Assembly: GCF_014200435.1 (NCBI RefSeq)
Contig: NZ_JACHBR010000001.1
Span: forward strand, 2,542,001-2,606,000
Direction: 5' to 3'
DNA from: Sphaerisporangium krabiense
Lineage (GTDB): Bacteria; Actinomycetota; Actinomycetes; Streptosporangiales; Streptosporangiaceae
DNA: 64,000 bases
The notes beneath the pieces were generated by a model that saw only the letters and a list, made by a program, of their open reading frames with translations, ran no database searches and was not told the origin of the DNA. Within the stretch, counting starts at the first letter, position 1. Each line of letters opens with the position of its first letter. A program made the position numbers and the translations under genes. Shown here in pieces: positions 17,976-27,175 of this stretch.

Positions 17976-18802
17976 TGTCCGGCCGATACTCCGATAGATT
18001 CGCGAATAGGTCCTGTCCCTTCCTGCTCGACCACCGCGACGCGTATCGGCGGCCGCCGTCCGGTCAGGTACACCGCGAACACCACGTCCGCCCCGGCCCC
18101 CGAGGCCGCGCGCGCCGGGTAGACGAAGAACCGCCAGCACAGCTCCCGCCAGCTGTCCGACGGCTCCTCCGCGACGAGCATGCCCTGGTGGGACCGCCAT
18201 TCGCCGCTGGACCTCAGGCGGGCCAGCGCCTTCGGGGCCGCGATGGACCGCTGCTCGCACGGCGCCCTGTACCGCACGCGCGCGAGGCCCTCCTCCATCT
18301 CGGGGGACAGGATCGCGAGGAGCACGAGACCGGCGCCGAAGGCCGTCACCGTGTCCCACGAGGGCGACAGCAGGTCGCTCCCGGTCACGGGCACGAGCGC
18401 GACGAGCACGGCCGCGCCGGTGAGCACCGCCGCCCTGCCGATCGACCGCAGGCCCACGGGACTGCCGCTGGCCTCGCCGAAGCAGCCGCACCCGACGTCC
18501 GGCCTGCGGCGGCGCAGCTCCCACAGCACGTAGGTCGCCACCGAGAAGAACGTGACCGTCCCCCAGCGGGGCAGCGGGCTGGACGTGAGGAGCAGGCTGG
18601 CCGCGAGCACCCCTTCGACCACGGCGCAGAAGATCATCATGGGCGTGCGCCATCGTTCGGGGACGAGGACTCCCGGGCCGAGCCGGGCGAGCGCCCCGGG
18701 CTCGGCGTCGGAGCCGGCGGTCGCGGCCTTGGCGACACCTCCGAGGATCAGGAGCGGCACGACCAGCGCGAGCGCGGCGGTGGCGAGGGATTCAAGCTCC
18801 AT
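17972..18802 (-). CDS. MauE/DoxX-like redox-associated membrane protein
   Basis: 276 aa. The first ~160 residues have four to five membrane helices and the motif DVGCGCFGEASGSP (about residues 100-113), characteristic of MauE-type proteins related to the DsbB/DoxX fold, which support disulfide formation in exported partners such as the small subunit of methylamine dehydrogenase. The remaining ~110 residues form a soluble, Arg-rich C-terminal domain not found in typical MauE. The gene starts 3 bp after a gene for a Cys-rich protein, a likely redox client or partner. No thioredoxin gene is adjacent. Confidence 0.75.
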   Translation of the reverse strand: MELESLATAALALVVPLLILGGVAKAATAGSDAEPGALARLGPGVLVPERWRTPMMIFCAVVEGVLAASLLLTSSPLPRWGTVTFFSVATYVLWELRRRRPDVGCGCFGEASGSPVGLRSIGRAAVLTGAAVLVALVPVTGSDLLSPSWDTVTAFGAGLVLLAILSPEMEEGLARVRYRAPCEQRSIAAPKALARLRSSGEWRSHQGMLVAEEPSDSWRELCWRFFVYPARAASGAGADVVFAVYLTGRRPPIRVAVVEQEGTGPIRESIGVSAGH

Positions 18803-18805
18803 GGG

Positions 18806-19744
18806 TCACCCCAATCCGACACGGGCGTTGAAGCATCCGTTGGTGAGATCTCCCCCGAGCTCGACGAAGGACACCGGCGACAGTTCGACGATCCGCCCCC
18901 GCGGTGACGTGCCACATTCCACGCATCGGTCGCAGAACCGGCCCGCGACGCACCCGCAGGCCACGATCGGCAGCACCGCCGCCCGGCTTTCACAGACATT
19001 GCCGACATAAAGCATTGAGCCAAGCGACAGGAATGGCAATCCCGTACAGGACACCCCCGCGTCGTCGCACGCGGAATCGGCACGTTCCAACATCGGGTAC
19101 GCGGCCCCGGCCTCCCCCTCGTCGAAGGCGTCCGACCACGCCGCGGCGCCCGAGATCTTCGACTGCACGCCGCTGTACGCGGGCGGGGGAGCAGGGACGG
19201 CCGTCGCCCGGTACGGGGGCTGCGAGGTCGCCGGAAGGTAGGCGACGGTGACGCCCTCCACGCGGGTGCCGATGGCGTCGAAAAGGTAGCCCGGCTCCAG
19301 TTGCGGATGGCGGACGGCGATGCGGCCGGACGCGCCGTAGGGGATCACGACCTCCCGCTTGCCCCGATGGGGCCCGCAGTCCAGCTCGATCGTCCGATCT
19401 CTGCCCGCCTTGCCCACCGAGACGATCACGCCCGTGACCCGGGTGACGTCACCCCACAGCCGGTCGGCGACGCGTCCGGACTGCCGGGCGCGGATGACCA
19501 CGCGGCTGCCCACGGGCAGATCGGCCGGCGCCACGGTGCCGCCGCGCCAAGCCGTCGCCCACGGCGCGATCACCAGGCGCTCCCGCGCGCCCTCGGGGTT
19601 CTCGATGACGACGAGATGCGGGCTGATGTCGAGGATCTCACCGGTGACCGCGGTGAGCACGGGGATCTCCTGGTCGGCCTGCGGCGGCACCAGGCTGCGG
19701 CCGAGTGCCGCGGATGCCAGCGCGTGGCGACGCTCCACTCCCAT
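18806..19744 (-). CDS. Uncharacterised protein with cysteine-rich C-terminus, paired with MauE
   Basis: 312 aa, not recognised. Residues ~30-160 look like two small beta-barrel segments (LTAVTGEILDISPHLVVIEN, GSRVVIRARQSG, VTGVIVSVGKAGRDRTIELD). Residues ~230-312 are cysteine-rich: ACDDAGVSC, NVCESR, VACGCVAGRFCDRCVECG and a final NGCF. The 3-bp spacing to the MauE-type gene downstream indicates one transcript and suggests that the C-terminal cysteines are oxidised or metallated with MauE help. No signal peptide or membrane segment is evident, so cellular location is unclear. Confidence 0.65.
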   Translation of the reverse strand: MGVERRHALASAALGRSLVPPQADQEIPVLTAVTGEILDISPHLVVIENPEGARERLVIAPWATAWRGGTVAPADLPVGSRVVIRARQSGRVADRLWGDVTRVTGVIVSVGKAGRDRTIELDCGPHRGKREVVIPYGASGRIAVRHPQLEPGYLFDAIGTRVEGVTVAYLPATSQPPYRATAVPAPPPAYSGVQSKISGAAAWSDAFDEGEAGAAYPMLERADSACDDAGVSCTGLPFLSLGSMLYVGNVCESRAAVLPIVACGCVAGRFCDRCVECGTSPRGRIVELSPVSFVELGGDLTNGCFNARVGLG

Positions 19745-20039
19745 GGGGCCCTCCCCAGATGCGGCGGCGAGTCACCTAGATGCCCGCTAGCGTCACATGC
19801 TTTGCCGGGGGCAGCGCTGCCGGCGGGGCGAATATTTCCTCCCCGGTGGGCGCGCGTAGCAAATTACCCACCCTCGGAGGAACGACTCGCCGTCCCGGCC
19901 TGCCGTACGACTGTAACGATCTTTGCATTCGGTGGGGCGAAACCTGGATGAAGGTTCAGCCGCATTATGGCCTCCGGCTGCGATTCTGACCACGAGAACC
20001 GAACAAATCATGCCCCTTCGTCACGGCACCGGTGATCGC

Positions 20040-20570
20040 ATGAGCGGTAAGGACGAGGAGTTCCGCGAGTTCGTGGTCGCGCGCGGCCCGGCACTGCTGC
20101 GCGCCGCCTACCACCTGACCGGCCAGCCCGCCGACGCCGAGGACCTGCTCCAGGCCGCCCTCGCCAAGACCTACCTCGCCTGGGACCGCATCAACGACCG
20201 GGCCTCGCTGGACGGGTACGTCCGCCGTGCGATGGTCAACATCAACATCTCCTGGTGGCGGCGCAGGAAGCTGGAGGAGTACCCCTCCGAGGACCTGCCC
20301 GAGGCCCCGGCGCGCGAGGGCCCGACCCCCGGCGAGATCCACGAGCTGCTGGAACAGGCGATCGACCGTCTTCCGGCGCGGCAGCGCACCGCGATCCTGC
20401 TCCGTTACTACGAGGACATGAGCGAGACCGAGATCGCCAGCACGCTCGGCATCAGCATCGGCACCGTCAAGAGCACGGTCTCGCGCGCGATGGCGAAGCT
20501 GCGCGGCGACCTCGTCGTGGTCCGTCCCTGCGCACCCGAGAAGCGACCCCAGTTGGGTTCCGCACGCTGA
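20040..20570 (+). CDS. SigE-family (group 4) RNA polymerase sigma factor
   Basis: 176 aa from ATG 20040; the frame is open further upstream but family members start with the DEEFREFV segment seen here. Region 2 is LLRAAYHLTGQPADAEDLLQ and following, with AWDRI. Region 4 is LPARQRTAILLRYYEDMSET followed by an IASTLGISIGTVKST helix-turn-helix. This SigE subclass is abundant in streptomycetes and relatives and usually lacks a neighbouring anti-sigma gene, as here. It is followed 58 bp later by the acyl-CoA ligase gene. Confidence 0.88.
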   Translation: MSGKDEEFREFVVARGPALLRAAYHLTGQPADAEDLLQAALAKTYLAWDRINDRASLDGYVRRAMVNINISWWRRRKLEEYPSEDLPEAPAREGPTPGEIHELLEQAIDRLPARQRTAILLRYYEDMSETEIASTLGISIGTVKSTVSRAMAKLRGDLVVVRPCAPEKRPQLGSAR

Positions 20571-20628
20571 GCGAGCGCTTGTCGCCGTCGCGGGCCGCGC
20601 TCACACTCAAGAGGCGGAGGTGGCGCCC

Positions 20629-22204
<1,576 letters not shown>

Positions 22205-22224
<20 letters not shown>

Positions 22225-22699
22225 CCTCTCCCGGCACCTCAGCGCCCGCCGTGGCGCAGGGCCGTACGACGTCGCGGAGGATCCGCAGGGTGTCGAGCAG
22301 CGTTTCGAGCTGCGCGGGGCTCAGGAGCCCGGTGAACCACGTCTCGATGTCCTCCAGGTGCCGGGGCACGACGACCTCCAGCCGCTCCACTCCGGCGTCC
22401 GTGAGCGTCGCGTAGGACGCCCTGCGGTCGCTCGCGCAGGCCACGCGGCGCACCAGGCCCTCGCGTTCGAGCCGGTCCACGACGCGCGTCACCCCGCTGG
22501 TCGACAGCGACGTCTGCGCCGCCAGGTCGCTCATGCGGAGCTGGCGCTCGGGAGACCGGGCGAGACGGATCAAGGTCTCGAAGTCGACCCCGGACAGCCC
22601 GGCGGCGGTGAAGGCGGGGGTCATCTTGCCCACGAGGCCGGCGTGGACCTCCATGAGGAGACCGAACGCGGTGAGTTTGGCGTCGTCTGATGGGATCAC
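22205..22699 (-). CDS. MarR-family transcriptional regulator
   Basis: 164 aa with the winged-helix core: LIRLARSPERQLRMSDLAAQ, TSLSTSGVTRVVDRLEREGL and the wing VRRVACASDRRASYATLTDAG. MarR dimers usually repress a divergent gene and release DNA on ligand binding. The divergent neighbour is yceI, 102 bp away, and paired TAGTTGACG/CGTCAACTA half-sites lie between. Regulation of yceI is therefore probable. ATG at 22699. Confidence 0.9.
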
Positions 22700-22719
22700 G
22701 GGACCAGTCTAGACGACGA

Positions 22720-22783
22720 TAGTTGACGCACGGAATATTCCTCATGTAGAAATCTGTTGCCGCAGACATCCGCTCGTCAACTA
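22720..22783 (+). promoter_or_regulatory. yceI promoter with flanking MarR-like half-sites
   Basis: TTGACG (22723-22728) and TAGAAA (22747-22752) stand 18 bp apart as a plausible -35/-10 pair. TAGTTGACG (22720-22728) and CGTCAACTA (22775-22783) form a 9-bp inverted repeat around the presumed start site, overlapping the -35. Confidence 0.5.
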
Positions 22784-22801
22784 CCAACGGAGATGGACAC
22801 C

Positions 22802-23365
22802 ATGAGCACTCGCGCCTGGGAAGGCATCGCGATCCCCGAGTCCGGCACCTTCGACCTCGACGCCGCGCACAGCATCGTGGGCTTCACGGCGAAGCACATG
22901 ATGGTGACCAAGGTCCGCGGGCGGTTCCAGGACTTCACCGGCAGCGTCACGATCGCGGAGAACCCGCTCGAATCGTCGGCCGAGCTCACGATCCGCACCG
23001 CCAGCATCGACACCGGCAGCACCGACCGCGACAACCACCTCCGCAGCGAGGACTTCCTGGCGGTCGACAAGTTCCCCGAGCTGACCTTCCGCAGCGCCCG
23101 GGTCGTCGAGCACTCCGGCGACGACTTCACCGTCGTGGGCGACCTCACCATCCGCGACGTCACCAAGCAGGTCACGCTCAAGGTGGAGTACGGCGGCGCC
23201 GGCACCAACCCGTGGGGCGCCGAGGTCTTCGGCTTCTCCATCGAGACCGAGATCGACCGCGAGGACTTCGGCCTGACCTGGAACGTCGCCCTGGAGACCG
23301 GCGGCGTCCTCGTCAGCAAGAAGGTCAAGATCGAGGTAGAAGGCCAGGCCACCCGCCGCGCCTGA
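22802..23365 (+). CDS. YceI-family lipocalin-like protein
   Basis: 187 aa. The eight-stranded barrel pattern is clear: TFDLDAAHSIVGFTAKHMMV, VRGRFQDFTGSV, AELTIRTASIDTG, RDNHLRSEDFLAVDKFPELT, and LTIRDVTKQVTLKVEY. YceI proteins bind polyisoprenoids or other amphiphiles. No signal peptide is present, as usual for the actinobacterial forms. Start ATG 22802 is favoured over ATG 22793 by the GGAG at 22789-22792. It is divergent from a MarR gene likely to control it. Confidence 0.92.
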   Translation: MSTRAWEGIAIPESGTFDLDAAHSIVGFTAKHMMVTKVRGRFQDFTGSVTIAENPLESSAELTIRTASIDTGSTDRDNHLRSEDFLAVDKFPELTFRSARVVEHSGDDFTVVGDLTIRDVTKQVTLKVEYGGAGTNPWGAEVFGFSIETEIDREDFGLTWNVALETGGVLVSKKVKIEVEGQATRRA

Positions 23366-23679
23366 CCGGCTCCTCGGCCGCCCGCGCCTCACCGGCCCTG
23401 CGGCACGTACCGGGCACCCCGTGTCCCGCGGCGCGCACCCCGGGCCGCCAGGCACCCCCGTGTCCCGGCGGGCCGCCGGGCTCCCTGCCCCCGGCGGCCC
23501 GCCGCCGTCCACAACCCTCCTCGGCCAGCCGGATCACCACCCGATCTCCGCTCGTTCCCGGACGTACACAGCGTGTCCACAGCCTGTGGACACAGGGTGT
23601 GGAAACCCGGACGACCCCGCCCCACGGCACCCACACGCGCCCGCCGGCGGACATGATTGACCACAACGGCGGATCCACT
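23366..23679. other. Intergenic region with DnaA-box-like palindrome
   Basis: No coding pattern is convincing. GTGTCCACA (23573-23581) and TGTGGACAC (23585-23593) form a perfect 9-bp palindrome on a 3-nt centre, each half one base from the actinobacterial DnaA box TTGTCCACA. A further GTCCACAA lies at 23507-23514. The function is unproven. Confidence 0.4.
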
Positions 23680-23708
23680 TTGCCGCCCGGCATCAAGGCC
23701 GGTACTCT
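23680..23708 (+). promoter_or_regulatory. Promoter of tRNA-Ser(GCU)
   Basis: TTGCCG (23680-23685), a 17-bp spacer and TACTCT (23703-23708) lie 44 bp before the tRNA, matching a vegetative sigma-70-type promoter. Confidence 0.55.
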
Positions 23709-23751
23709 GTGCTGAGCCAGTCGGCGGTACAGACACCCGCCCGGCTGACGA

Positions 23752-23841
23752 GGAGGCTTCGCCTAGTCAGGTCTATGGCGCCGCACTGCTAATGCGGTTT
23801 GGGTCTACAGCCCATCCGGGGTTCAAATCCCCGAGCCTCCG
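23752..23841 (+). tRNA. tRNA-Ser (anticodon GCU), AICE attachment gene
   Basis: Class II tRNA: acceptor GGAGGCT/AGCCTCC, anticodon stem-loop CCGCA-CTGCTAA-TGCGG with anticodon GCT, long variable arm, T-loop GGTTCAAATCC and discriminator G. CCA is not encoded. Its 3' half, from the anticodon loop, is the left copy of a 58-bp repeat found again at 42655. The gene was therefore rebuilt by the integrated element. Confidence 0.96.
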
Positions 23842-23843
23842 CA
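23786..23843 (+). repeat. attL core
   Basis: 58 bp identical to 42655-42712, running from the anticodon loop to two bases past the tRNA 3' end. It is the crossover region for the integrase. Confidence 0.9.
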
Positions 23844-23849
23844 GTTCAG

Positions 23850-23884
23850 AGGCCCTCTCTCGAATATCGAGCGAGGGCCTTTTT
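23850..23884 (+). terminator. tRNA terminator supplied by the element
   Basis: Hairpin AGGCCCTC...GAGGGCCT with an inner CTCG/CGAG pair, then TTTT. It stands just past attL and so belongs to the element, mimicking the chromosomal terminator that is now at 42719. Confidence 0.75.
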
Positions 23885-23902
23885 GATCTCTGTTTCGGGT
23901 CA

Positions 23903-23922
23903 TAGTTGCAGTTCTAGTTGCA
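23903..23922 (+). repeat. Putative integrase arm site, left
   Basis: TAGTTGCAGTTCTAGTTGCA, identical to 42550-42569 in the same orientation and made of two AGTTGCA units. It lies 59 bp inside attL. Confidence 0.6.
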
Positions 23923-23937
23923 TTTGCCTGCCAGGGC

Positions 23938-25287
23938 TCATCCATCACCCCAGAGAGCAGACCCCATGCGCTCACTCGCGTCCCGCATCAGCGAGCCCGC
24001 AACGTGGGTGTACCGCTGTGTCGTGGTCACCCGCGCGTGCCCAAGGATCTCCTGAACGACACGGATGTGTACGCCCTGCTCTACCAGGAGCGTACCCGCG
24101 GTATGCCGCGCGTCATGGAGCCGAGCGTCTCGAACACCGGCCTGCTTGAGAATGGCCTTCCACATCTTGTAGTCCTCGCTCCGCTCCATCGGCCTGCCCC
24201 GTTGCGTTGCGAAGACCAGGTCATGATCCTCCCAGAGGTCGCCGGCCTTCTCCCTTTCCGCCGCCTGCCACTCGCGATGGGCTTGCAGGATGGGCAGCAA
24301 CTCAGGCGGACATTGCAGGGTGAGCCGATGCTTACCCTTGCGTTGCCGAAAGACCAGGCCGCCCCCGCGCCGCTTCGGACAGCGCTCCGCATGACCGGTG
24401 CACTCTTTCGGACATGTACGGGTCGGGCACACATGACCCCGCTCCTTACATCCCTCAGGGCAATCCTTCTTGTGCTTGTGCTCACCACACCGCTTCTTGC
24501 ACGGCCAGCGGTGCCACTCCCCGCCGCAGGCATGGGAATCGTCACAGCCATGCTCCCAGGGGCGGCGCTGAACCTGATACCACGCCTTGATCACGCCCGA
24601 ATCGAGATCGACGAAGGACCAGCGAAGCCCGAGCGCTTCCCCCTGCCGGATACCGAGCGACAGGGCGACCGACCACCGAGCCCCGTTACGTCTCGTCTTC
24701 GCGACCTCCAGAATCCTCCGCGCCTCCTCACGGGTCAGCGCATCAATATCTGGATCGTTCGCCACTGGCGCGTCGACCATCGTCGCGACGTTCGTGGTGA
24801 TCTTCCTTCGTCGTACAGCGATCTTCAACGCTCGCGACAGAATCCGATGGATCTTCAGCACAGTGCTTGAGGAGAGCCCACGCTCCAGCATGGTCGCGTA
24901 CGCCTGGTCCAGGTGTTCAGGCCCCAGCTTGTCGAGTCGGTGACGACCGAGCAGGGGGATGATCCAGTGTCGCGTCTTAGACCGGTAGTCCTCCAATGTG
25001 CGCGGTGCCATCTTGTCCGACGCGACGAGCCGCTTACAGATGACGTCGAGATACTCGGTCATCCACTCCGTGACCGTGGGTACACGGCCGGGTTTGCCGA
25101 CATGGCCGGTCTCGCGCTTGCCTTCCAGTTCCTGGACCTTGCGCGTAACCTCCGTTTCCGTCTTCGCCATGCGGTGCCGGCGATCGGGCGAGCCGTCCGG
25201 CTTAGTGCCGACCACGACCCACCCATGCCAATATCCATCGTTGCCGAAATAGATGGACGAGCGACCGTTGGGCTTCCGAGCACCCAT
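23938..25287 (-). CDS. int: AICE site-specific tyrosine integrase
   Basis: 449 aa. A SAM-like core-binding domain (about residues 70-165) is followed by the catalytic domain. R214 sits in SLGIRQGEALGLRW, H391-x-x-R394 in RLHDARHTAGTLL, H417 in LGHARVTTTQRYTH, and Y426 is the nucleophile. Between the first and second motifs, residues 248-303 form an insertion with ten cysteines and many histidines, probably zinc-binding. It integrates and, with Xis, excises the element at tRNA-Ser. Its ATG overlaps the xis stop by one base, and it lies next to attL as is usual. Confidence 0.95.
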   Translation of the reverse strand: MGARKPNGRSSIYFGNDGYWHGWVVVGTKPDGSPDRRHRMAKTETEVTRKVQELEGKRETGHVGKPGRVPTVTEWMTEYLDVICKRLVASDKMAPRTLEDYRSKTRHWIIPLLGRHRLDKLGPEHLDQAYATMLERGLSSSTVLKIHRILSRALKIAVRRRKITTNVATMVDAPVANDPDIDALTREEARRILEVAKTRRNGARWSVALSLGIRQGEALGLRWSFVDLDSGVIKAWYQVQRRPWEHGCDDSHACGGEWHRWPCKKRCGEHKHKKDCPEGCKERGHVCPTRTCPKECTGHAERCPKRRGGGLVFRQRKGKHRLTLQCPPELLPILQAHREWQAAEREKAGDLWEDHDLVFATQRGRPMERSEDYKMWKAILKQAGVRDARLHDARHTAGTLLVEQGVHIRVVQEILGHARVTTTQRYTHVAGSLMRDASERMGSALWGDG

Positions 25288-25493
25288 CAGGCCACCTCGC
25301 GATGCGCGAGACCGGCCGCGGCCTCCAGAGCGCGCGCGAACTCGACAAGCGCCCAGGCAGGGACGAGCCGGTATCCCTCACGCTTGATCGACTGGAGTTC
25401 GCCGGTCTTGATGAGTCGGAATACGGCTGTGCGGCTCATGCCCAGCGAATCAGCCGCCTCCTTGGGACGGTAGAACAGTTTGTCCACGTTCAC
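25287..25493 (-). CDS. xis: Excisionase / AlpA-like helix-turn-helix protein
   Basis: 68 aa from GTG 25493, which overlaps the rep TGA (GTGA). The sequence FYRPKEAADSLGMSRTAVFR followed by LIKTGELQSIKREGYRLVP is the winged helix of the MerR/excisionase (helix_turn_helix_17) type. It binds near the att site and steers the integrase toward excision. Gene order rep-xis-int with stop/start overlaps is that of pSAM2. Confidence 0.9.
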   Translation of the reverse strand: MNVDKLFYRPKEAADSLGMSRTAVFRLIKTGELQSIKREGYRLVPAWALVEFARALEAAAGLAHREVA

Positions 25494-27175
25494 GCCGCCT
25501 CTCTGGTTGCCGAAAGATCTTCGAGGGGTTGCCCGCTCGCTCTGGCTTGGGCTTGTTTGAGTGCCGCGCGCCATTGGTGGCGTTTGGCGAGTTCGTCGAG
25601 GAGTCGTTTGGCGCGGGGAGGTACGCCGCGATCGGTGGAGGTGACCGGGTGCCAGGTGTAGCGGTACGGGTCGAGGGGGTCGGTCTGGTCGTGGGTTGCC
25701 GGTAGGCCGAGTTCGGCGAGTTGTTCCAGGACCCAGGCGCGGCGGTCTTGTTTGTGTTCGGCGAGGGTCTTGCCGGACCACTTGCGGGAGACCAGGACGC
25801 GGCGTCCGGCGTAGCCGAGGTGTTCGGGCTTGTGGGCCTTGCCCCGGCAGGCCCCGGGCCGCATCCCCGCTTTGGCGTTCTTGGGCTGGATGCCGTAGCG
25901 GAGCCAGTTGGGGCAGGTCGGTGCGCACGGTTCGTATCGCAGGACCGCCATGAGCCGTTCCACGTGCGCCCGCTGAGCGTCGGTGGTGGGCTCGTGGCAC
26001 TCGGTGAGTGACTTGGTGAGGTACTTGGTCAGGTAGTGCAGGCCCAGGTCCGCGCCGGGGGATCCGGCCATGACGCCCTTGACGTCGACCTGTGGCCCCA
26101 GTCGCACGACGTGCAAGGGTTGGGCATCTTCGTCGGCGTCGAGTTGGTCGAGAGCCTGTTCCCAAGTGGGCAGCACTTCGCCTGTGGCGGGGTCGAGGTA
26201 GTCGCCGGCCTGCCCGTCGTTGCGCTCGGTGGCGTGCTGGTCGTCGCCCCAGACCGGGAGGTGTTCGCCCTCGAAACGCACCGTGTCGCAGGACGGCCAC
26301 CAGACTTGGTGGTAGGTGGCCGCGGCTACGGCCTTGACCTCAGTACGTGGCATGGTGCCTCGCACGGCCATGTGCAGGTGCGGCGCGAGACGCTTATGCG
26401 GTTCGACGGTGGCGAAGTACTGCACCTCATACCCGGCCACCCGGCGTAGGTTCTGCACGAACCGATCCACCAGCTTGGGGAAGTGGATCGCATCCCGCGC
26501 GGCCCGCACGTAGTCGTACGTCGAGGGATCGACCGGGGTGCCGTCCGGGCGGACCTTGCCGTAGCTGTCGCAGGTCAGGGTGATGAACAGCGACGGCCGG
26601 TAGACGCGCCCGTCCGGTGCGGTGAAGGTGCTTCCCACGGTGCGGTTCTCGCGCTGCCGCTTGGGCAGATCCGGAGCGTCCTGCCGGCGACGAGTCGAGC
26701 GCGACCGGCGAGGCTTACCCTCACCCGGCAGGATGTGGCCCCGCACGCCGGACTCGGCGAGCTGGTCATCCAGGGTGGTGATGGCCTCGTCCCAGGCGGC
26801 CAGGTCGGCGCCGTCCTGTTCGGCCATCTCGCGTTGTGCTTCGGCGTCGGCGCGTTCTTCGACGAGCCGGAGTTGTCGGTCGGTGGGTGGGTTGGGTTCG
26901 GCGACCGGTTCGGCCTCCAGGTGCCAGCCCTCCCGGCATTGGGCCTTGCGGAGTTGCACGACCCGGGTGGCGCACGGTTCGCACTTGGTCGCCAGCGTGG
27001 CGCCGCAGGGGATGTTGACGTACTCGACCCTGCCCGTGAGGGTGTCGGTGCGCTTGAGCACGACCGGGCGGATGCAGACCCCGTTGACCTTGCACGCCTC
27101 TTCGATCACGTCCAGGGCCAGGGGCATGGCCGCGCGCACGGCCCGGGGAAGGGAACGATCGTCCGGGTGGGTCAC
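25490..27175 (-). CDS. RepSA-like rolling-circle replication initiator
   Basis: 561 aa. It holds the Rep motifs FITLTCDSYG (about residues 190-199), the HUH metal motif in APHLHMAVRG (about 263-272) and the tyrosine motif LHYLTKYLTKSL (about 380-391). A Cys-rich N-terminal zinc knuckle is also visible (CGATLATKCEPCATRV). It nicks a double-strand origin and starts rolling-circle replication of the excised circle. It overlaps the translocase gene by 4 nt and xis by 4 nt, so the block is a single operon. Confidence 0.92.
   Translation of the reverse strand: MTHPDDRSLPRAVRAAMPLALDVIEEACKVNGVCIRPVVLKRTDTLTGRVEYVNIPCGATLATKCEPCATRVVQLRKAQCREGWHLEAEPVAEPNPPTDRQLRLVEERADAEAQREMAEQDGADLAAWDEAITTLDDQLAESGVRGHILPGEGKPRRSRSTRRRQDAPDLPKRQRENRTVGSTFTAPDGRVYRPSLFITLTCDSYGKVRPDGTPVDPSTYDYVRAARDAIHFPKLVDRFVQNLRRVAGYEVQYFATVEPHKRLAPHLHMAVRGTMPRTEVKAVAAATYHQVWWPSCDTVRFEGEHLPVWGDDQHATERNDGQAGDYLDPATGEVLPTWEQALDQLDADEDAQPLHVVRLGPQVDVKGVMAGSPGADLGLHYLTKYLTKSLTECHEPTTDAQRAHVERLMAVLRYEPCAPTCPNWLRYGIQPKNAKAGMRPGACRGKAHKPEHLGYAGRRVLVSRKWSGKTLAEHKQDRRAWVLEQLAELGLPATHDQTDPLDPYRYTWHPVTSTDRGVPPRAKRLLDELAKRHQWRAALKQAQARASGQPLEDLSATREAA

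Noticed and set aside
16602-18653. A 683-codon minus-strand open frame
   Set aside because: It is antisense to the ATPase gene and out of frame with the MauE gene; composition and lack of motifs mark it as a shadow.
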